From contig NZ_CP064908.1 of assembly GCF_015841355.1 (NCBI RefSeq), forward strand, positions 1-64,000: DNA of 64,000 bases, given 5' to 3'. Under the pieces are notes generated by a model. The model had not been told where the DNA came from. It was given only the letters and a program-made list of their open reading frames with translations, and did no database searches. The number at the start of each line of letters is the position of its first letter. Positions within the stretch are counted from its first letter, which is position 1. This document shows, in pieces, positions 42,759 through 51,878 of this stretch. The DNA comes from Synechococcus sp. CBW1107. GTDB lineage: Bacteria; Cyanobacteriota; Cyanobacteriia; PCC-6307; Cyanobiaceae. The translations under genes were made by a program, and so were the position numbers.

Positions 42759-42848
42759 ATGACCATGGCCAAGTCGAAAGGAAAAGGCTGCAAAGGCAAG
42801 AAATGTTCCAACTGGAAAGGGGGCCGTTGCCGCTGCGGCCGCGATTGA
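42759..42848 (+). CDS. Lys/Cys-rich micro-protein (29 aa)
   Basis: Tiny frame MTMAKSKGKGCKGKKC followed by SNWKGGRCRCGRD. Four Cys (CKGKKC and CRC) in a Lys/Gly/Arg-rich background suggest a zinc-ribbon-like or nucleic-acid-binding peptide. It could start at either ATG (42759 or 42765). It sits alone between the response regulator and a convergent ferritin. Such composition is unlikely by chance in this high-GC context, where shadows favour Ala/Pro/Arg, but expression is unproven. Confidence 0.5.
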   Translation: MTMAKSKGKGCKGKKCSNWKGGRCRCGRD

Positions 42849-42905
42849 TCCCTTCCCTGTTGCTGCCCTCTTTGCCGACCAGCTCGGGGCGGGCCGATCC
42901 GGGCC

Positions 42906-43478
42906 TCAGGCCGCAGCCGCGACGGCCGTCAGGGATTGATCCAGGATCATCAGAGCGCCGAAGTCGGTGCCGCAGTGACGCACCTGGGCCAGCAGATGGG
43001 CCACTTCATTCTCGGCATCCACCTGGCTCTTGATCATCGGGTCAAGAAAGATGGAACTGCGGTAGTCACCGCAGCGTTCAGCCAGGCTGTAAAGCTGTTG
43101 CAGCGACGTGGTGACTTCCGCCTCCATCTCGAAGACGGACATCAGCACGTCCTCGACATTCGTCCACGTCTGCCTGGGCTGGGACAGGGCGGAGAGCTCC
43201 ACCGGCTGAGACCGCGCGACCAGGTAATCGACGAACAGGCCGGCATGGGCCCTCTCGCCATCGGATTCAGCCCTGGCATAGGAGGCAAACCCATTCAGTT
43301 CCCGCTGGGTGAACCACACGGCGAGTGAGAAATAGGTGTAGCTGGCCATCAGCTCCATCTGCAGATGGTTGCAGAGGCCCTGGTGCAATTCAGCCTCCAT
43401 CTCCTGGGCCACAGGTCGCCGTGGCACAAGAGGAACAGCATTCAGGCTGGTGGCGCTGGCCGGATTGCTGATCACCAT
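42906..43478 (-). CDS. Ferritin
   Basis: Non-haem ferritin (190 aa) that oxidises and stores iron. Ferroxidase motifs are QMELMASYTYFSLAVWF, ESDGERAHAGLFVDYL, VFEMEAEVTTSLQQLY and QVDAENEVAHLLAQV, giving the usual Glu/His ligands plus a conserved Tyr near the centre. The sequence resembles picocyanobacterial ferritin (SynFtn type). ATG 43478; the first ~20 residues are variable. It is the second ferritin-superfamily storage-type protein in the window after the carboxysome-linked one. Confidence 0.92.
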   Translation of the reverse strand: MVISNPASATSLNAVPLVPRRPVAQEMEAELHQGLCNHLQMELMASYTYFSLAVWFTQRELNGFASYARAESDGERAHAGLFVDYLVARSQPVELSALSQPRQTWTNVEDVLMSVFEMEAEVTTSLQQLYSLAERCGDYRSSIFLDPMIKSQVDAENEVAHLLAQVRHCGTDFGALMILDQSLTAVAAAA

Positions 43479-43614
43479 GGGTCCAATCTCGTTGGCTTCA
43501 GCCTACAAAGGCCCCTGAGTCCGCGGCCAGGGCGCCGGAGGCGGATCCCCGGTTTCCGTGCCGGCCCCCGGGCCCCTAGGCTTCTTTCATCATGCCGTGA
43601 TCCCGTTCGATCGC

Positions 43615-43917
43615 ATGTCCGAGGACTGCCGTGCTCCTGGCAGCATGCCAACGGATCTCGCCTCCCTGACCCGCCTGAGCTGGTGCCTCGGGGTGCGCAG
43701 CCGCCATGCCCTCAAGGCTCTCAGGAGCTGTTCGAACCCTCAGCTGCGCACCCGGCTGGAGCACGACCTGCTCCGTCTTCGGCTGCAGGCCAATGCCATT
43801 GCCCGCCAGGGCGAGTCCATGGCGGAGCTGCTGGGTCCGCTGCACTGGGAGGTGGCGCTGCTGCGTGAGGTGATGCGCCGCAATCAGCGTCATTTCGGTG
43901 TTTCCAGCCTCAGCTGA
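43615..43917 (+). CDS. Small hypothetical helical protein (100 aa)
   Basis: No family recognised. The frame reads TDLASLTRLSWCLGVRSRHALKALRS..., strongly helical with a basic, Leu-rich amphipathic region (LEHDLLRLRLQANAIARQ) and an end HWEVALLREVMRRNQRHF. ATG 43615 gives 100 aa; ATG 43645 and GTG 43558 are alternatives. Codon pattern is similar to its neighbours. Lies between ferritin (divergent) and the sulfide:quinone reductase-like gene. Confidence 0.5.
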   Translation: MSEDCRAPGSMPTDLASLTRLSWCLGVRSRHALKALRSCSNPQLRTRLEHDLLRLRLQANAIARQGESMAELLGPLHWEVALLREVMRRNQRHFGVSSLS

Positions 43918-44008
43918 GCTGGTGTTCCGTGCGGCCGTGGGAGGACGCCCACAGCCGTTGTCGTGTGACCCCGGCGGGCCCTAGACAGGAGAGGTGTGAT
44001 CAGATGTC

Positions 44009-45313
44009 ATGAGTCCATCCAGCCCGCCTTCGCAGCACCACCAGATCCTGATCGTCGGCGGCGGAGCAGCTGGGATCACGGTGGCCAGCCAGTTGCTTCT
44101 GGCCCGGAGCGGCCTCGACATCGCCATCCTCGAGCCCAGCACGGATCACTACTACCAACCCGGTTGGACCCTGGTGGGCGGCGGGGTGATGACCCAGGAG
44201 CAGACACGCCGAGATGAGGCCGATCTGATTCCCGCCGGCTGCAGCTGGATCCATGCGGCCGCCGCACGCTTCGAGCCGGAGGCCAACCGGGTGATCACCA
44301 GCACCGGTGACACCATCAGCTACGACGCCCTGGTGGTGGCCACCGGCCTGCAACTGCGCTGGGAGCGGATCAAGGGGCTGGACGAGGCCCTCGGTCGCCA
44401 GGGGGTCACCAGCAACTATTCCCGCGAGCATCTCCCCTACACCTGGGAGACCATCCGCCACTTTCCCGGCGGCACGGCGATCTTCACCTTTCCGGACACC
44501 CCGATCAAATGCGCCGGGGCCCCCCAGAAGATCATGTACATGGCCGACGACATCTTCAAGGCCACCAGCGGGGTGGGTGTCAACACCAAGGTGGTGTTCG
44601 CCACTGCCGGGCCCGGCCTCTTCGGTGTTCCCGTCTACGCACGGGTCCTGAAGAAGGTGGTGGAGGAGCGGGGAATCCAGGTGCTCCTGCGCCACAACCT
44701 CAAGGAGATCAGGGCCGATGAGAAGGTGGCGGTCTTCGAGGTCAGCGACGCGGAGGGCCACATCTCCAGCAAGGAGATCCCGTTCTCGATGATCCATGCG
44801 GTGCCGCCGATGTCGGCCCCCGATGTGATTGCCCAGAGTCCGCTGGCCACCAGCGGTCCCGGTGGCTGGGTGGAGGTCGACAAGTTCAGCACCCAGCACG
44901 TGCGCTACCCCAATGTCTTCTCCCTCGGTGATGTGTCGTCGCTGCCCACCTCCAAGACCGCGGGGGCGGTGAGGGGCGAGGCACCGGTGCTGGTGGCCAA
45001 CCTGCTCGCCCATCTCGATGGCAGGCCCCTGCAGGCTCGCTACGACGGGTACAGCGTCTGCCCGCTGATCACCGGCTACAACAAGGTGGTGATGGCCGAG
45101 TTCGACTACGACCTCCAACCCGTGAGCTCCTTCCAGATCGACCCCACACGCGAGCGCTGGAGCATGTGGCTGATGAAGACCAAGGGCCTTCCCTGGATCT
45201 ACTGGAACCGGATGCTCAAGGGCCAACCCCACGAGAGCCGCTACCTCAGACCCCTCAAGCCCCTGGTTCAGGCTCTCGGACTGGCCTACAAGGGCGAACC
45301 GGCCCCCCGCTGA
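44009..45313 (+). CDS. sqr: Sulfide:quinone oxidoreductase-like flavoprotein, type II
   Basis: 434-aa two-dinucleotide-binding-domain flavoprotein. FAD motif HQILIVGGGAAGITVASQLL, TDHYYQPGWTLVGGG, then IKCAGAPQKIMYMADD (one catalytic Cys) and YSVCPLITGYNKVVMAEFDYD (second Cys) match type II SQR, the class shared with eukaryotic mitochondria. No signal peptide; a membrane-associating C-terminus is likely. It would oxidise sulfide and reduce quinone, useful for detoxification. The two-Cys arrangement distinguishes it from NDH-2. It overlaps the next, convergent gene by 28 bp. Confidence 0.85.
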   Translation: MSPSSPPSQHHQILIVGGGAAGITVASQLLLARSGLDIAILEPSTDHYYQPGWTLVGGGVMTQEQTRRDEADLIPAGCSWIHAAAARFEPEANRVITSTGDTISYDALVVATGLQLRWERIKGLDEALGRQGVTSNYSREHLPYTWETIRHFPGGTAIFTFPDTPIKCAGAPQKIMYMADDIFKATSGVGVNTKVVFATAGPGLFGVPVYARVLKKVVEERGIQVLLRHNLKEIRADEKVAVFEVSDAEGHISSKEIPFSMIHAVPPMSAPDVIAQSPLATSGPGGWVEVDKFSTQHVRYPNVFSLGDVSSLPTSKTAGAVRGEAPVLVANLLAHLDGRPLQARYDGYSVCPLITGYNKVVMAEFDYDLQPVSSFQIDPTRERWSMWLMKTKGLPWIYWNRMLKGQPHESRYLRPLKPLVQALGLAYKGEPAPR

Positions 45314-46152
45314 GACTCCTCGCGCCCGGTGCTCGCCACCAGCTCGTCGAGCTGCTCCTGCATCTCCGCCACCACACGCCTGTAGCAGGACTGGACGTAG
45401 TCCCGATCGCGGCTGGCGGCATGGCCGCCACGCTCGAACTGGATCGGCCGGCAGACACGGGTGTGAATCTTCGCCGGCAAGGGCAGGTTGGGCAGGGGAC
45501 CCACGGCCAGGCCCCAGGGCAGGCCGAGGTACAGGGGAAACACCTCGGGGTCGATGCCGAACAGCCAGGGAAGGCCGCGCTCATGCCAGCGCTGCATCGG
45601 TTCGTAGCAGTCCTCGAGAACGATCAGGGTGTCGTGACTGCCCCAGGAGATCAGCGGCACGATCGGCACGTCGTGCCACAGGGCCAGCCGGATGAAGCCG
45701 GTGCGCCCCCTGAACTGGATGCTCTGGCGGAGCCGGTGCGGGCGAAAGGCATCCTGGCCACCACCAGGGAACACCAGCAGGCTGTCGCCTCGCTCCAGTA
45801 CGGCCATGGCCCCCCGCGGGTAGTAGGGGATCGCCCCGGTGCGGGCGGCCAGATGCGCCGCCTGGGGGAACACCTGCCACACCTTGGGATGAGCCAGGCC
45901 ATAGACCCGCCTCTCGAGGCCGAAGCGCCGGAACCAGTCGAGCATCAGCATCGGCAGGTCGGGGCTGGCCAGGCCGCCGTTGTGGGACCCCACCAGCAGC
46001 ATCTGGCCGTCGCTGGGAATGTGGTCCCAGCCGCTGGTGCTGACCCGGAAGTAGTGGCGGTAGAGCCACTCCCAGAGCGGCATCAGGCGCTGGATCACTT
46101 GTGGATCGCGCTCGGCCCCGGGTTCAGGACCCACGCTTGGTCCTTCAGACAT
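45286..46152 (-). CDS. Lysophospholipid acyltransferase family protein (MGAT-like)
   Basis: 288-aa acyltransferase. The domain runs WEWLYRHYFRVSTSGWDHIP, then LLVGSHNGGLASPDLPML with the active-site His, RTGAIPYYPRGAMAVLE and LLVFPGGGQDAFRP. The FPGG motif and HNG block point to the diacylglycerol/monoacylglycerol acyltransferase-like branch rather than PlsC. Substrate unknown; wax ester, lipid remodelling or carotenoid acylation are possible. ATG 46152 is used; the open frame extends upstream to 46218. Confidence 0.85.
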   Translation of the reverse strand: MSEGPSVGPEPGAERDPQVIQRLMPLWEWLYRHYFRVSTSGWDHIPSDGQMLLVGSHNGGLASPDLPMLMLDWFRRFGLERRVYGLAHPKVWQVFPQAAHLAARTGAIPYYPRGAMAVLERGDSLLVFPGGGQDAFRPHRLRQSIQFRGRTGFIRLALWHDVPIVPLISWGSHDTLIVLEDCYEPMQRWHERGLPWLFGIDPEVFPLYLGLPWGLAVGPLPNLPLPAKIHTRVCRPIQFERGGHAASRDRDYVQSCYRRVVAEMQEQLDELVASTGREESQRGAGSPL

Positions 46153-46331
46153 GGGAGTTCGGTTTGAGCGTCCCCAGACCCTAGGGGCTGGGGACAGTGC
46201 TGCTCCAGAAGCCTCCATGGCGTGGCCGCGCGTTCCTGATCAGACTTCCTTCAGAACTGGCCTCCCAGCGCTCAGGCCTGAGGCCTGGGGCTCCATCACC
46301 CTTCGAACACCCTTCGCAGTCCTTGTTCGCC

Positions 46332-46826
46332 ATGACAGCGTCCATTGATCGAGCCCTGCGCCTGCGGGCCCTGTGGATGGCCTGGTTGCTGTGCATGCTC
46401 TTTCACGTGGATCTGGGCCTGATGCCTCTGTTCCACGGACTTTCGCCTGAGATCGAAAGCCACGTGGCCCTGGAGAAGCTGCCCCTGCTCTTCGGTGGAA
46501 TGATGGTTTACTTCCTTCTGCCGGTGGCGGCCGTGGTCCTGCTGGCCTACAGCGCCAGTGACCCTGAGCGTCCACAGCGCTGGCAGGGCTGGCGGCGGCT
46601 GCATTTCTGGCTGAGCGTGGTCTACACCGTCACCAATCTCCCCCACCTGGTGGCCGACATTCTGGTGCCCGACTCCCGGGTGGATCAGGTGGCCCTGATG
46701 GTGGTGCTGGTGCTGATCGGGCTGCTGATCAACTGGGAGGGCTGGTTGTGGTGGCGTGATCACCGTTCGACCGGAGCCAGGCCAGCCGCATCGAACACCC
46801 CCTCGAACAGCACCGAGCTCAGGTAA
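46332..46826 (+). CDS. Four-helix membrane protein, unknown function
   Basis: 164-aa predicted integral membrane protein with helices at about 13-31 ([21 protein letters not shown]), 52-72 ([18 protein letters not shown]), 92-112 and 118-138 ([22 protein letters not shown]). ATG 46332 selected because upstream frame is noncoding-like. The last 67 bp overlap the convergent cysK gene, which is unusually long; the tail [11 protein letters not shown] is probably not functional. No family recognised. Confidence 0.7.
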   Translation: MTASIDRALRLRALWMAWLLCMLFHVDLGLMPLFHGLSPEIESHVALEKLPLLFGGMMVYFLLPVAAVVLLAYSASDPERPQRWQGWRRLHFWLSVVYTVTNLPHLVADILVPDSRVDQVALMVVLVLIGLLINWEGWLWWRDHRSTGARPAASNTPSNSTELR

Positions 46827-47746
46827 CGCTCGCCGGAGTCCGGCAGGACCACCACGATCGTCTTGCCGGCGAACTGCTCCTCGGCAGCAAGACGCAGGGC
46901 GGCCACGGTGGCGGCCCCGCAGGAGATGCCCGCCAGGATCCCCTCCTCGCGCATCAGGCGTCTGGCCATGGCCACGGCCTCCTGGTCACTGACCGCTTCG
47001 ACCCGGTCCACCAGATCCAGATCGAGGTTGTCGGGCACGAAGCCGGCACCGATCCCCTGGATCTTGTGGGGCCCGGGCTGGGGCGGCTCACCTGCCCTGG
47101 CCTGGGCGATGACGGGGCTGTTCACCGGCTCCACCGCCACCGAGAGCAGCTCCTGGCCCCGGGTGGTCTTGAAATAGCGGCTGACGCCGGTGATGGTGCC
47201 GCCTGTGCCCACACCCGCCACCAGCACATCCATCTGGCCATCGGTGTCGTTCCAGATTTCCGGGCCGGTGGTGTCGTGGTGGATCTGGGGGTTGGCAGGG
47301 TTGGAGAACTGCTGGAGCAGCACATAACGCTCGGGATCAGAGGCGGCGATCTCACGGGCCCGTCCCACCGCACCGGTCATGCCGAGTCTGCCCTCGGTGA
47401 GCACAAGCCGGGCTCCGTAGGCAGTGAGCAGCTTGCGCCGCTCCAGGCTCATGGATTCCGGCATCGTCAGGGTGAGAGGAATCCCCCTGGAGGCGGCCAC
47501 GAAGGCCAGGGCGATGCCGGTGTTGCCGCTGGTGGGCTCGATCAGTTCCTTGCCCGGGCCGAGCCGGCCGTCCTTCTCGGCCTGCCAGATCATCGCGGCG
47601 CCGATGCGGCACTTGACCGAATAGGCGGGATTGCGGCCTTCGATCTTGGCGAGAACGGTCGCCCGGCTGTCACCGACGACCCGGTTCAGCTTCACCAGGG
47701 GCGTGCGGCCGATGCTCAGGCTGCTGTCAGCAAAAATCGATGCCAT
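46760..47746 (-). CDS. cysK: Cysteine synthase A
   Basis: PLP-dependent O-acetylserine sulfhydrylase (328 aa). The PLP lysine is in [14 protein letters not shown], the substrate loop is [13 protein letters not shown], and the phosphate-binding [15 protein letters not shown] and late PDSGERYLS are present. Together with the sulfide:quinone reductase-like gene it marks sulfide use nearby. Start ATG 47746 is favoured over ATG 47770 because the first gives the usual [16 protein letters not shown] end. Confidence 0.96.
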   Translation of the reverse strand: MASIFADSSLSIGRTPLVKLNRVVGDSRATVLAKIEGRNPAYSVKCRIGAAMIWQAEKDGRLGPGKELIEPTSGNTGIALAFVAASRGIPLTLTMPESMSLERRKLLTAYGARLVLTEGRLGMTGAVGRAREIAASDPERYVLLQQFSNPANPQIHHDTTGPEIWNDTDGQMDVLVAGVGTGGTITGVSRYFKTTRGQELLSVAVEPVNSPVIAQARAGEPPQPGPHKIQGIGAGFVPDNLDLDLVDRVEAVSDQEAVAMARRLMREEGILAGISCGAATVAALRLAAEEQFAGKTIVVVLPDSGERYLSSVLFEGVFDAAGLAPVER

Positions 47747-47794
47747 CAATGACACAGGAACTGCGGGCACCCTCGCACCCCTGGGCCGAGAAGA

Positions 47795-48877
47795 TCAATT
47801 TCCCGCTCTGACAGGATCGGCGATCTCTCGCCAGTGCCTCCAGACCTGAACCGCCAGCAGCAGCACCAGCACCGGAAGGACCACCACCAGCGTGAAGGAG
47901 CGCAGGGGTGAGGCCAGCGCCGGAAGGGTGAGGGGAAGGATCTGCTCCACCAGGTACAGCCCGTAGAGGCCCACCAGCAGCACCCCCTCTCTCCTGGAAA
48001 TCACCCCGCCCGTCCAGAAGATGGGAAGCAGGGCCAGAGTGGTGGCCACCATGATCGGCAGGTCCCGGTGGATCATCGATGGATCCACGTTCAGTCCGCG
48101 TGATCCTGAGAGGAAGGCGCAGCCCCCGAGAATCACCAACTGGTTGAGCAGGTTGCTGCCCACCACGTTGCCGATGGCCAGATCAGCCTTGCCTTTCAGG
48201 GCCGCCATGATCGAGGTGACCAGTTCCGGCATCGACGTGCCCGCCGCCACGATCGTGAGGCCGATCAGGGTTTGACTCACCCCCAGGCCGAGGGCGATGG
48301 CGGTGGCCCCCTTCACCAGGATCTGCGAGCCCCACACCAGCAGGCCAAGACCGGCAGCCAGCCGCACCAGGGCCGGTCCGTAGCCCCCTTCCGCATCGGA
48401 TGGATCGACTTCGTCGCCGCCGGATTCACCTTCCTCTCGGGCCGTGCGGGTTTCCCAGACAGTGTTGATCACCACGGCGGTGAGCAGGGCCAGACCGGCC
48501 TGCCAGGTCACCCGGCCTGAGGACGCCATGCCCCAGACGGCCATCGACACGGCCAGCAGCACCGGCACATCGCGGCGGATCAGGCGGCTGTGCACCCTCA
48601 GCGGCAGGATCACGGCGCTGATGCCCAGCACCACCAGCACGTTGAAGATGTTGCTGCCCACCACGTTGCCCACCGCCAGGTCATCGGCTCCCTTCAATGT
48701 GGAGATCAGACTCACGAACAGCTCGGGCGCACTGGTGCCCAGAGCCACCACGGTGAGACCGATCACCAGTTGAGGCACGCCCAACAGCAACGCCAGAGCG
48801 ACTGAGCCCTGCACGAACAGCTCTCCACCGCCGAAGAGCAACAGGATGCCCACCACGATCTCAATGACGCTCAACAA
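47795..48877 (-). CDS. Calcium/sodium (cation) antiporter, CaCA family
   Basis: 360-aa antiporter with ten or so helices in two inverted repeats. Each repeat has the alpha motif: GLTVVALGTSAPELFVSLIST and GLTIVAAGTSMPELVTSIMAA, with GNVVGSN repeated. The central acidic loop (EEGESGGDEVDPSDAEGG) is typical. The start is TTG 48877, decided by a strong GGAGG six nt upstream; there is no better ATG. Expelling Ca2+ in exchange for Na+ or H+ is the expected role. Confidence 0.92.
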   Translation of the reverse strand: MLSVIEIVVGILLLFGGGELFVQGSVALALLLGVPQLVIGLTVVALGTSAPELFVSLISTLKGADDLAVGNVVGSNIFNVLVVLGISAVILPLRVHSRLIRRDVPVLLAVSMAVWGMASSGRVTWQAGLALLTAVVINTVWETRTAREEGESGGDEVDPSDAEGGYGPALVRLAAGLGLLVWGSQILVKGATAIALGLGVSQTLIGLTIVAAGTSMPELVTSIMAALKGKADLAIGNVVGSNLLNQLVILGGCAFLSGSRGLNVDPSMIHRDLPIMVATTLALLPIFWTGGVISRREGVLLVGLYGLYLVEQILPLTLPALASPLRSFTLVVVLPVLVLLLAVQVWRHWREIADPVRAGN

Positions 48878-49097
48878 GGTGGTCCTCCAGGCGGACCCAG
48901 ATTCTGCCTCTTCCCGCTCATCACGTCCCCGCAGTCGAAGGCCGACCTGGACCCGCGGCCTGGGTGAAAGGGATCACAGCCCTGGTGATGGAGGCACAAC
49001 GCGGCTGGATTGTCACAGGCTGATCTGATCGGGACATCGGCGGGGACCAGACTCCATCCAGCCCCTTAGGTTCGCCCCATACATTCGTAACGACGGA

Positions 49098-50798
49098 ATG
49101 GCCGTGGCCCGCCCACTGACCTGGTTGAACCAGATCAGCTCACACCACATCAAAGGCGATGTCTTCGGTGGCCTCACCGCGGCGGTGGTGGCTCTGCCCA
49201 TGGCCCTCGCCTTCGGGGTGGCCTCCGGCGCAGGGGCGGTTTCGGGGCTCTGGGGGGCGGTGCTGGTGGGTTTGTTCGCGGCGCTCTTCGGCGGCACCCC
49301 CACCCTGATCTCGGAGCCCACCGGTCCGATGACGGTGGTGATGACAGCGGTGATCGCCAGCCTCACCGCGAAGGCCTCCAGTCCCGAACAGGGACTGGCC
49401 ATGGCCTTCACGGTGGTGATGATGGCCGGAGTTTGCCAGATTCTGTTCGGCCTCCTGAAGCTGGGCCGCTACATCACGATGATGCCCTACACGGTGATCT
49501 CGGGCTTCATGTCCGGCATCGGCTTCATCCTGATCATTCTCCAGATCGGTCCTTTCCTGGGCCAGTCCATCCCCAAGGGCGGAGTGATGGGCACGCTCAC
49601 CGCCCTGCCTCAGCTTCTCGCCGCCGCGCGGCTGCCTGAGGTGATCCTGGCCGTGGTCACCGTGGCGATCATCTGGTTCACCCCGGCCCAGGTGAAGCGC
49701 TTCGCTCCGCCCCAGCTGGTGGCTCTGGTGATCGGAACCCTGTTGTCCCTCACCCTGCTCAATGTCGGCGATGGCCCTGAGGTGGAGGGGATCCGGCGCA
49801 TCGGCGAGATCCCGAGCGGATTTCCCCATCTGGTGGTGCCCCACATCGAGCCGGGCCTGTTCCAGCTGATGGTGGTCGATGCCCTGGTGCTGGGTCTGCT
49901 GGGTTGCATCGATGCCCTGCTCACCTCTGTGGTGGCTGACAGCATCACTCGCAGCGAGCACAACTCCGACAAGGAGCTGATCGGTCAGGGCCTGGGCAAC
50001 ATCGTTTCAGGTCTGTTCGGTGGAATCGCGGGCGCCGGAGCGACCATGGGCACGGTGGTGAACATTCAGGCGGGAGCCCGATCCGCTCTCTCAGGCATCA
50101 CCCGCGCCCTTGTGCTGATGGTGGTGATTCTGGGCGCCTCGGGTCTCGCCGCCTCGATCCCGATGGCTGTGCTGGCAGGCATCGCCTTCAAAGTGGGGAT
50201 CGACATCATCGACTGGAGCTTCCTGGGTCGCGCCCACCATGTTTCGATCAAGGGTGCGGTGATCATGTATGGCGTGATCCTGCTGACCGTGCTTGTGGAT
50301 CTGATCGCAGCGGTTGGGGTTGGCATCTTCGTGGCCAACATCCTCACGATCGAGAAGATGAGCAGCCTGGAAACCAGGTCCGTCAAGGCGATCAGCACCG
50401 CTGACGACGATCTCAACCTGCCTGAGGCCGAGAAGGCACTGCTCGATCAGGGGGGCGGCAAGGTGCTGCTGTTCCAGTTGATCGGTCCGATGATCTTCGG
50501 TCTGGCCAAGACCATCTCCCGCGAGCACAATGCCATTGAGGAGTGTGACTCGATCGTGTTTGATCTCAGTGAGGTTTCGCACATGGGCGTCACAGCATCC
50601 CTGGCCTTGGAGAATGCTGTCAAGGAAGCTCTGGAAAAAGAACGCAATGTCTATGTGGTGGGGGCCCAGGGCAGCACCCTCAAGCGTCTCAGGAGTCTGA
50701 GGGTGTATGGCCTGTTGCCTGCCGGTCACGTGGAGCTCAGCCGCAAGGAAGCCCTGGCGGATGCCGTGAACTCCCTGCCTCAGAGCAGCATGGCCTGA
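49098..50798 (+). CDS. bicA: SulP family bicarbonate transporter BicA
   Basis: 566-aa SulP transporter with about 12-14 helices and a C-terminal STAS domain (about 445-555; VFDLSEVSHMGVTASLALE). The N-terminus DVFGGLTAAVVALPMALAFGVASG and TLISEPTGPMTVVM are conserved in BicA, a Na+-dependent low-affinity, high-flux bicarbonate importer of cyanobacteria; many SulP proteins carry sulfate, so BicA is inferred from close pattern match and host physiology. It complements the CO2-hydrating NDH-1 encoded at 2681-7252. Convergent with the Crp/Fnr regulator (9-bp gap). Confidence 0.87.
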   Translation: MAVARPLTWLNQISSHHIKGDVFGGLTAAVVALPMALAFGVASGAGAVSGLWGAVLVGLFAALFGGTPTLISEPTGPMTVVMTAVIASLTAKASSPEQGLAMAFTVVMMAGVCQILFGLLKLGRYITMMPYTVISGFMSGIGFILIILQIGPFLGQSIPKGGVMGTLTALPQLLAAARLPEVILAVVTVAIIWFTPAQVKRFAPPQLVALVIGTLLSLTLLNVGDGPEVEGIRRIGEIPSGFPHLVVPHIEPGLFQLMVVDALVLGLLGCIDALLTSVVADSITRSEHNSDKELIGQGLGNIVSGLFGGIAGAGATMGTVVNIQAGARSALSGITRALVLMVVILGASGLAASIPMAVLAGIAFKVGIDIIDWSFLGRAHHVSIKGAVIMYGVILLTVLVDLIAAVGVGIFVANILTIEKMSSLETRSVKAISTADDDLNLPEAEKALLDQGGGKVLLFQLIGPMIFGLAKTISREHNAIEECDSIVFDLSEVSHMGVTASLALENAVKEALEKERNVYVVGAQGSTLKRLRSLRVYGLLPAGHVELSRKEALADAVNSLPQSSMA

Positions 50799-50807
50799 CG
50801 TCCTGAC

Positions 50808-51416
50808 TCAACCGGCACTGGAAGGGGAAGCCCATGGCTGCATCACCACAGCCTGTGTGATCAGCCCCGCCTCCGGTCGATGGGGAAGCAGAAGATCACC
50901 ATGGGTCATCAGGATGGCCTGACCCAGTGACTTGTACTTATTCAGGCCTTTGGTGACGGTCACCCGGGTCAGTCCGGTGAGCTCTGCGATCACCTGATGG
51001 GTCAGGTTCATGTCCTCGAGGGAGAGACTGTGGCCCAGGCTGTTCACCCGCCCGAACTGGGCGGCCAGCCAGCGCAGCATGGTCAGCAGGCGGACATCGG
51101 CCTTGCGGATCCGACTGATCCGCATGATCTCCATCGAGCGGCTGATCTGGCGTTTGAGGGCTTCGAGGAGCTCGTTATCCGTGGGCTCATGACCCTCAAG
51201 CGAGGCAGGAGAGAGGGTGCTGGTTTCGTTGCGGCATTCAAAATTTGCCTGGGTTCCGAGGATGAGATCGCCGGGCCCCCACAGCATCAGGGTGATCAGT
51301 TCGGCGTCTTCATTCCAGGTCACCTGCCGAACATAGCCATCGCTGATCAGCCAGCTCATTCCAGTCGGTATCACTGAGTTGGACTTGAGCTGCAGACATG
51401 GACATGGTCCAGGCAT
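50808..51416 (-). CDS. Crp/Fnr family transcriptional regulator
   Basis: 202-aa regulator with a cut-down cNMP-like sensor (LISDGYVRQVTWNEDAELITLMLWGPGDLI) and a winged-helix domain (ADVRLLTMLRWLAAQFG; LTHQVIAELTGLTRVTVTKGLNKYK). The short N-terminus lacks the first beta strands of full CRP domains and the residues for cAMP binding are not evident. It resembles the short cyanobacterial regulators of nutrient response. Tail-to-tail with bicA, so a link to carbon status is conceivable, not shown. Confidence 0.85.
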   Translation of the reverse strand: MPGPCPCLQLKSNSVIPTGMSWLISDGYVRQVTWNEDAELITLMLWGPGDLILGTQANFECRNETSTLSPASLEGHEPTDNELLEALKRQISRSMEIMRISRIRKADVRLLTMLRWLAAQFGRVNSLGHSLSLEDMNLTHQVIAELTGLTRVTVTKGLNKYKSLGQAILMTHGDLLLPHRPEAGLITQAVVMQPWASPSSAG

Positions 51417-51728
51417 GAGTGGAGGCAGGCATCACTGGACAGAGCTGCACGGCAGAGAGCGCTCATCCGAAGAATCAGATGGGCTGTTGGTAGTCGGCGA
51501 ACCGGCCTGAAACGACTGCTCGTGTCGTTGGGCAAACGTAGAACCGTCCCAATCCCTTTGGGACTCCGGTTCAGACAGGATCGGCAATTCCCGGGATCAG
51601 CCGCGTTAATCAATCCAGATCAGCTGACCCCCCGGATACAGGAAACCACCGCTGCCCGGAGGCCGCGGTGGTTCGAGGGTCGTGACGCGGACTGGAGCTC
51701 GAAGTGAGGGGGCTGGGTGCTTTGAAGC
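51417..51728. other. Intergenic region after the Crp/Fnr gene
   Basis: 312 bp holding the promoter of the minus-strand regulator gene. No credible CDS, tRNA or terminator could be supported. Confidence 0.4.
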
Positions 51729-51878
51729 TCAGCGGTCGCTGGAACGGGAGACACGAACCGGGACGAGCACTGGCTGCATCATGCCGCCCCCTCCGTTGTC
51801 GTCGTCGGAATCGGTGGTCAGCCAGAAGGCGAGGCCGAAGAGCGCGAGAACGCCGGAGACAAGCAGCAGTTCAGCCAT
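51729..51878 (-). CDS. 49-aa single-helix micro-protein
   Basis: Frame MAELLLVSGVLALFGLAFWL followed by an acidic-glycine linker (TTDSDDDNGGGG) and a tail MMQPVLVPVRVSRSSDR. The architecture (N-terminal membrane helix, Asp/Gly hinge, MQPV tail) looks like real microproteins seen in picocyanobacteria, in my recollection. ATG 51878, TGA 51729-51731. No clear ribosome-binding site. Too short for usual ORF callers. Confidence 0.5.
   Translation of the reverse strand: MAELLLVSGVLALFGLAFWLTTDSDDDNGGGGMMQPVLVPVRVSRSSDR

Noticed and set aside
51665-51690. GGTTCGAGG resembling a tRNA T-loop
   Set aside because: No matching stems or other arms on either strand.
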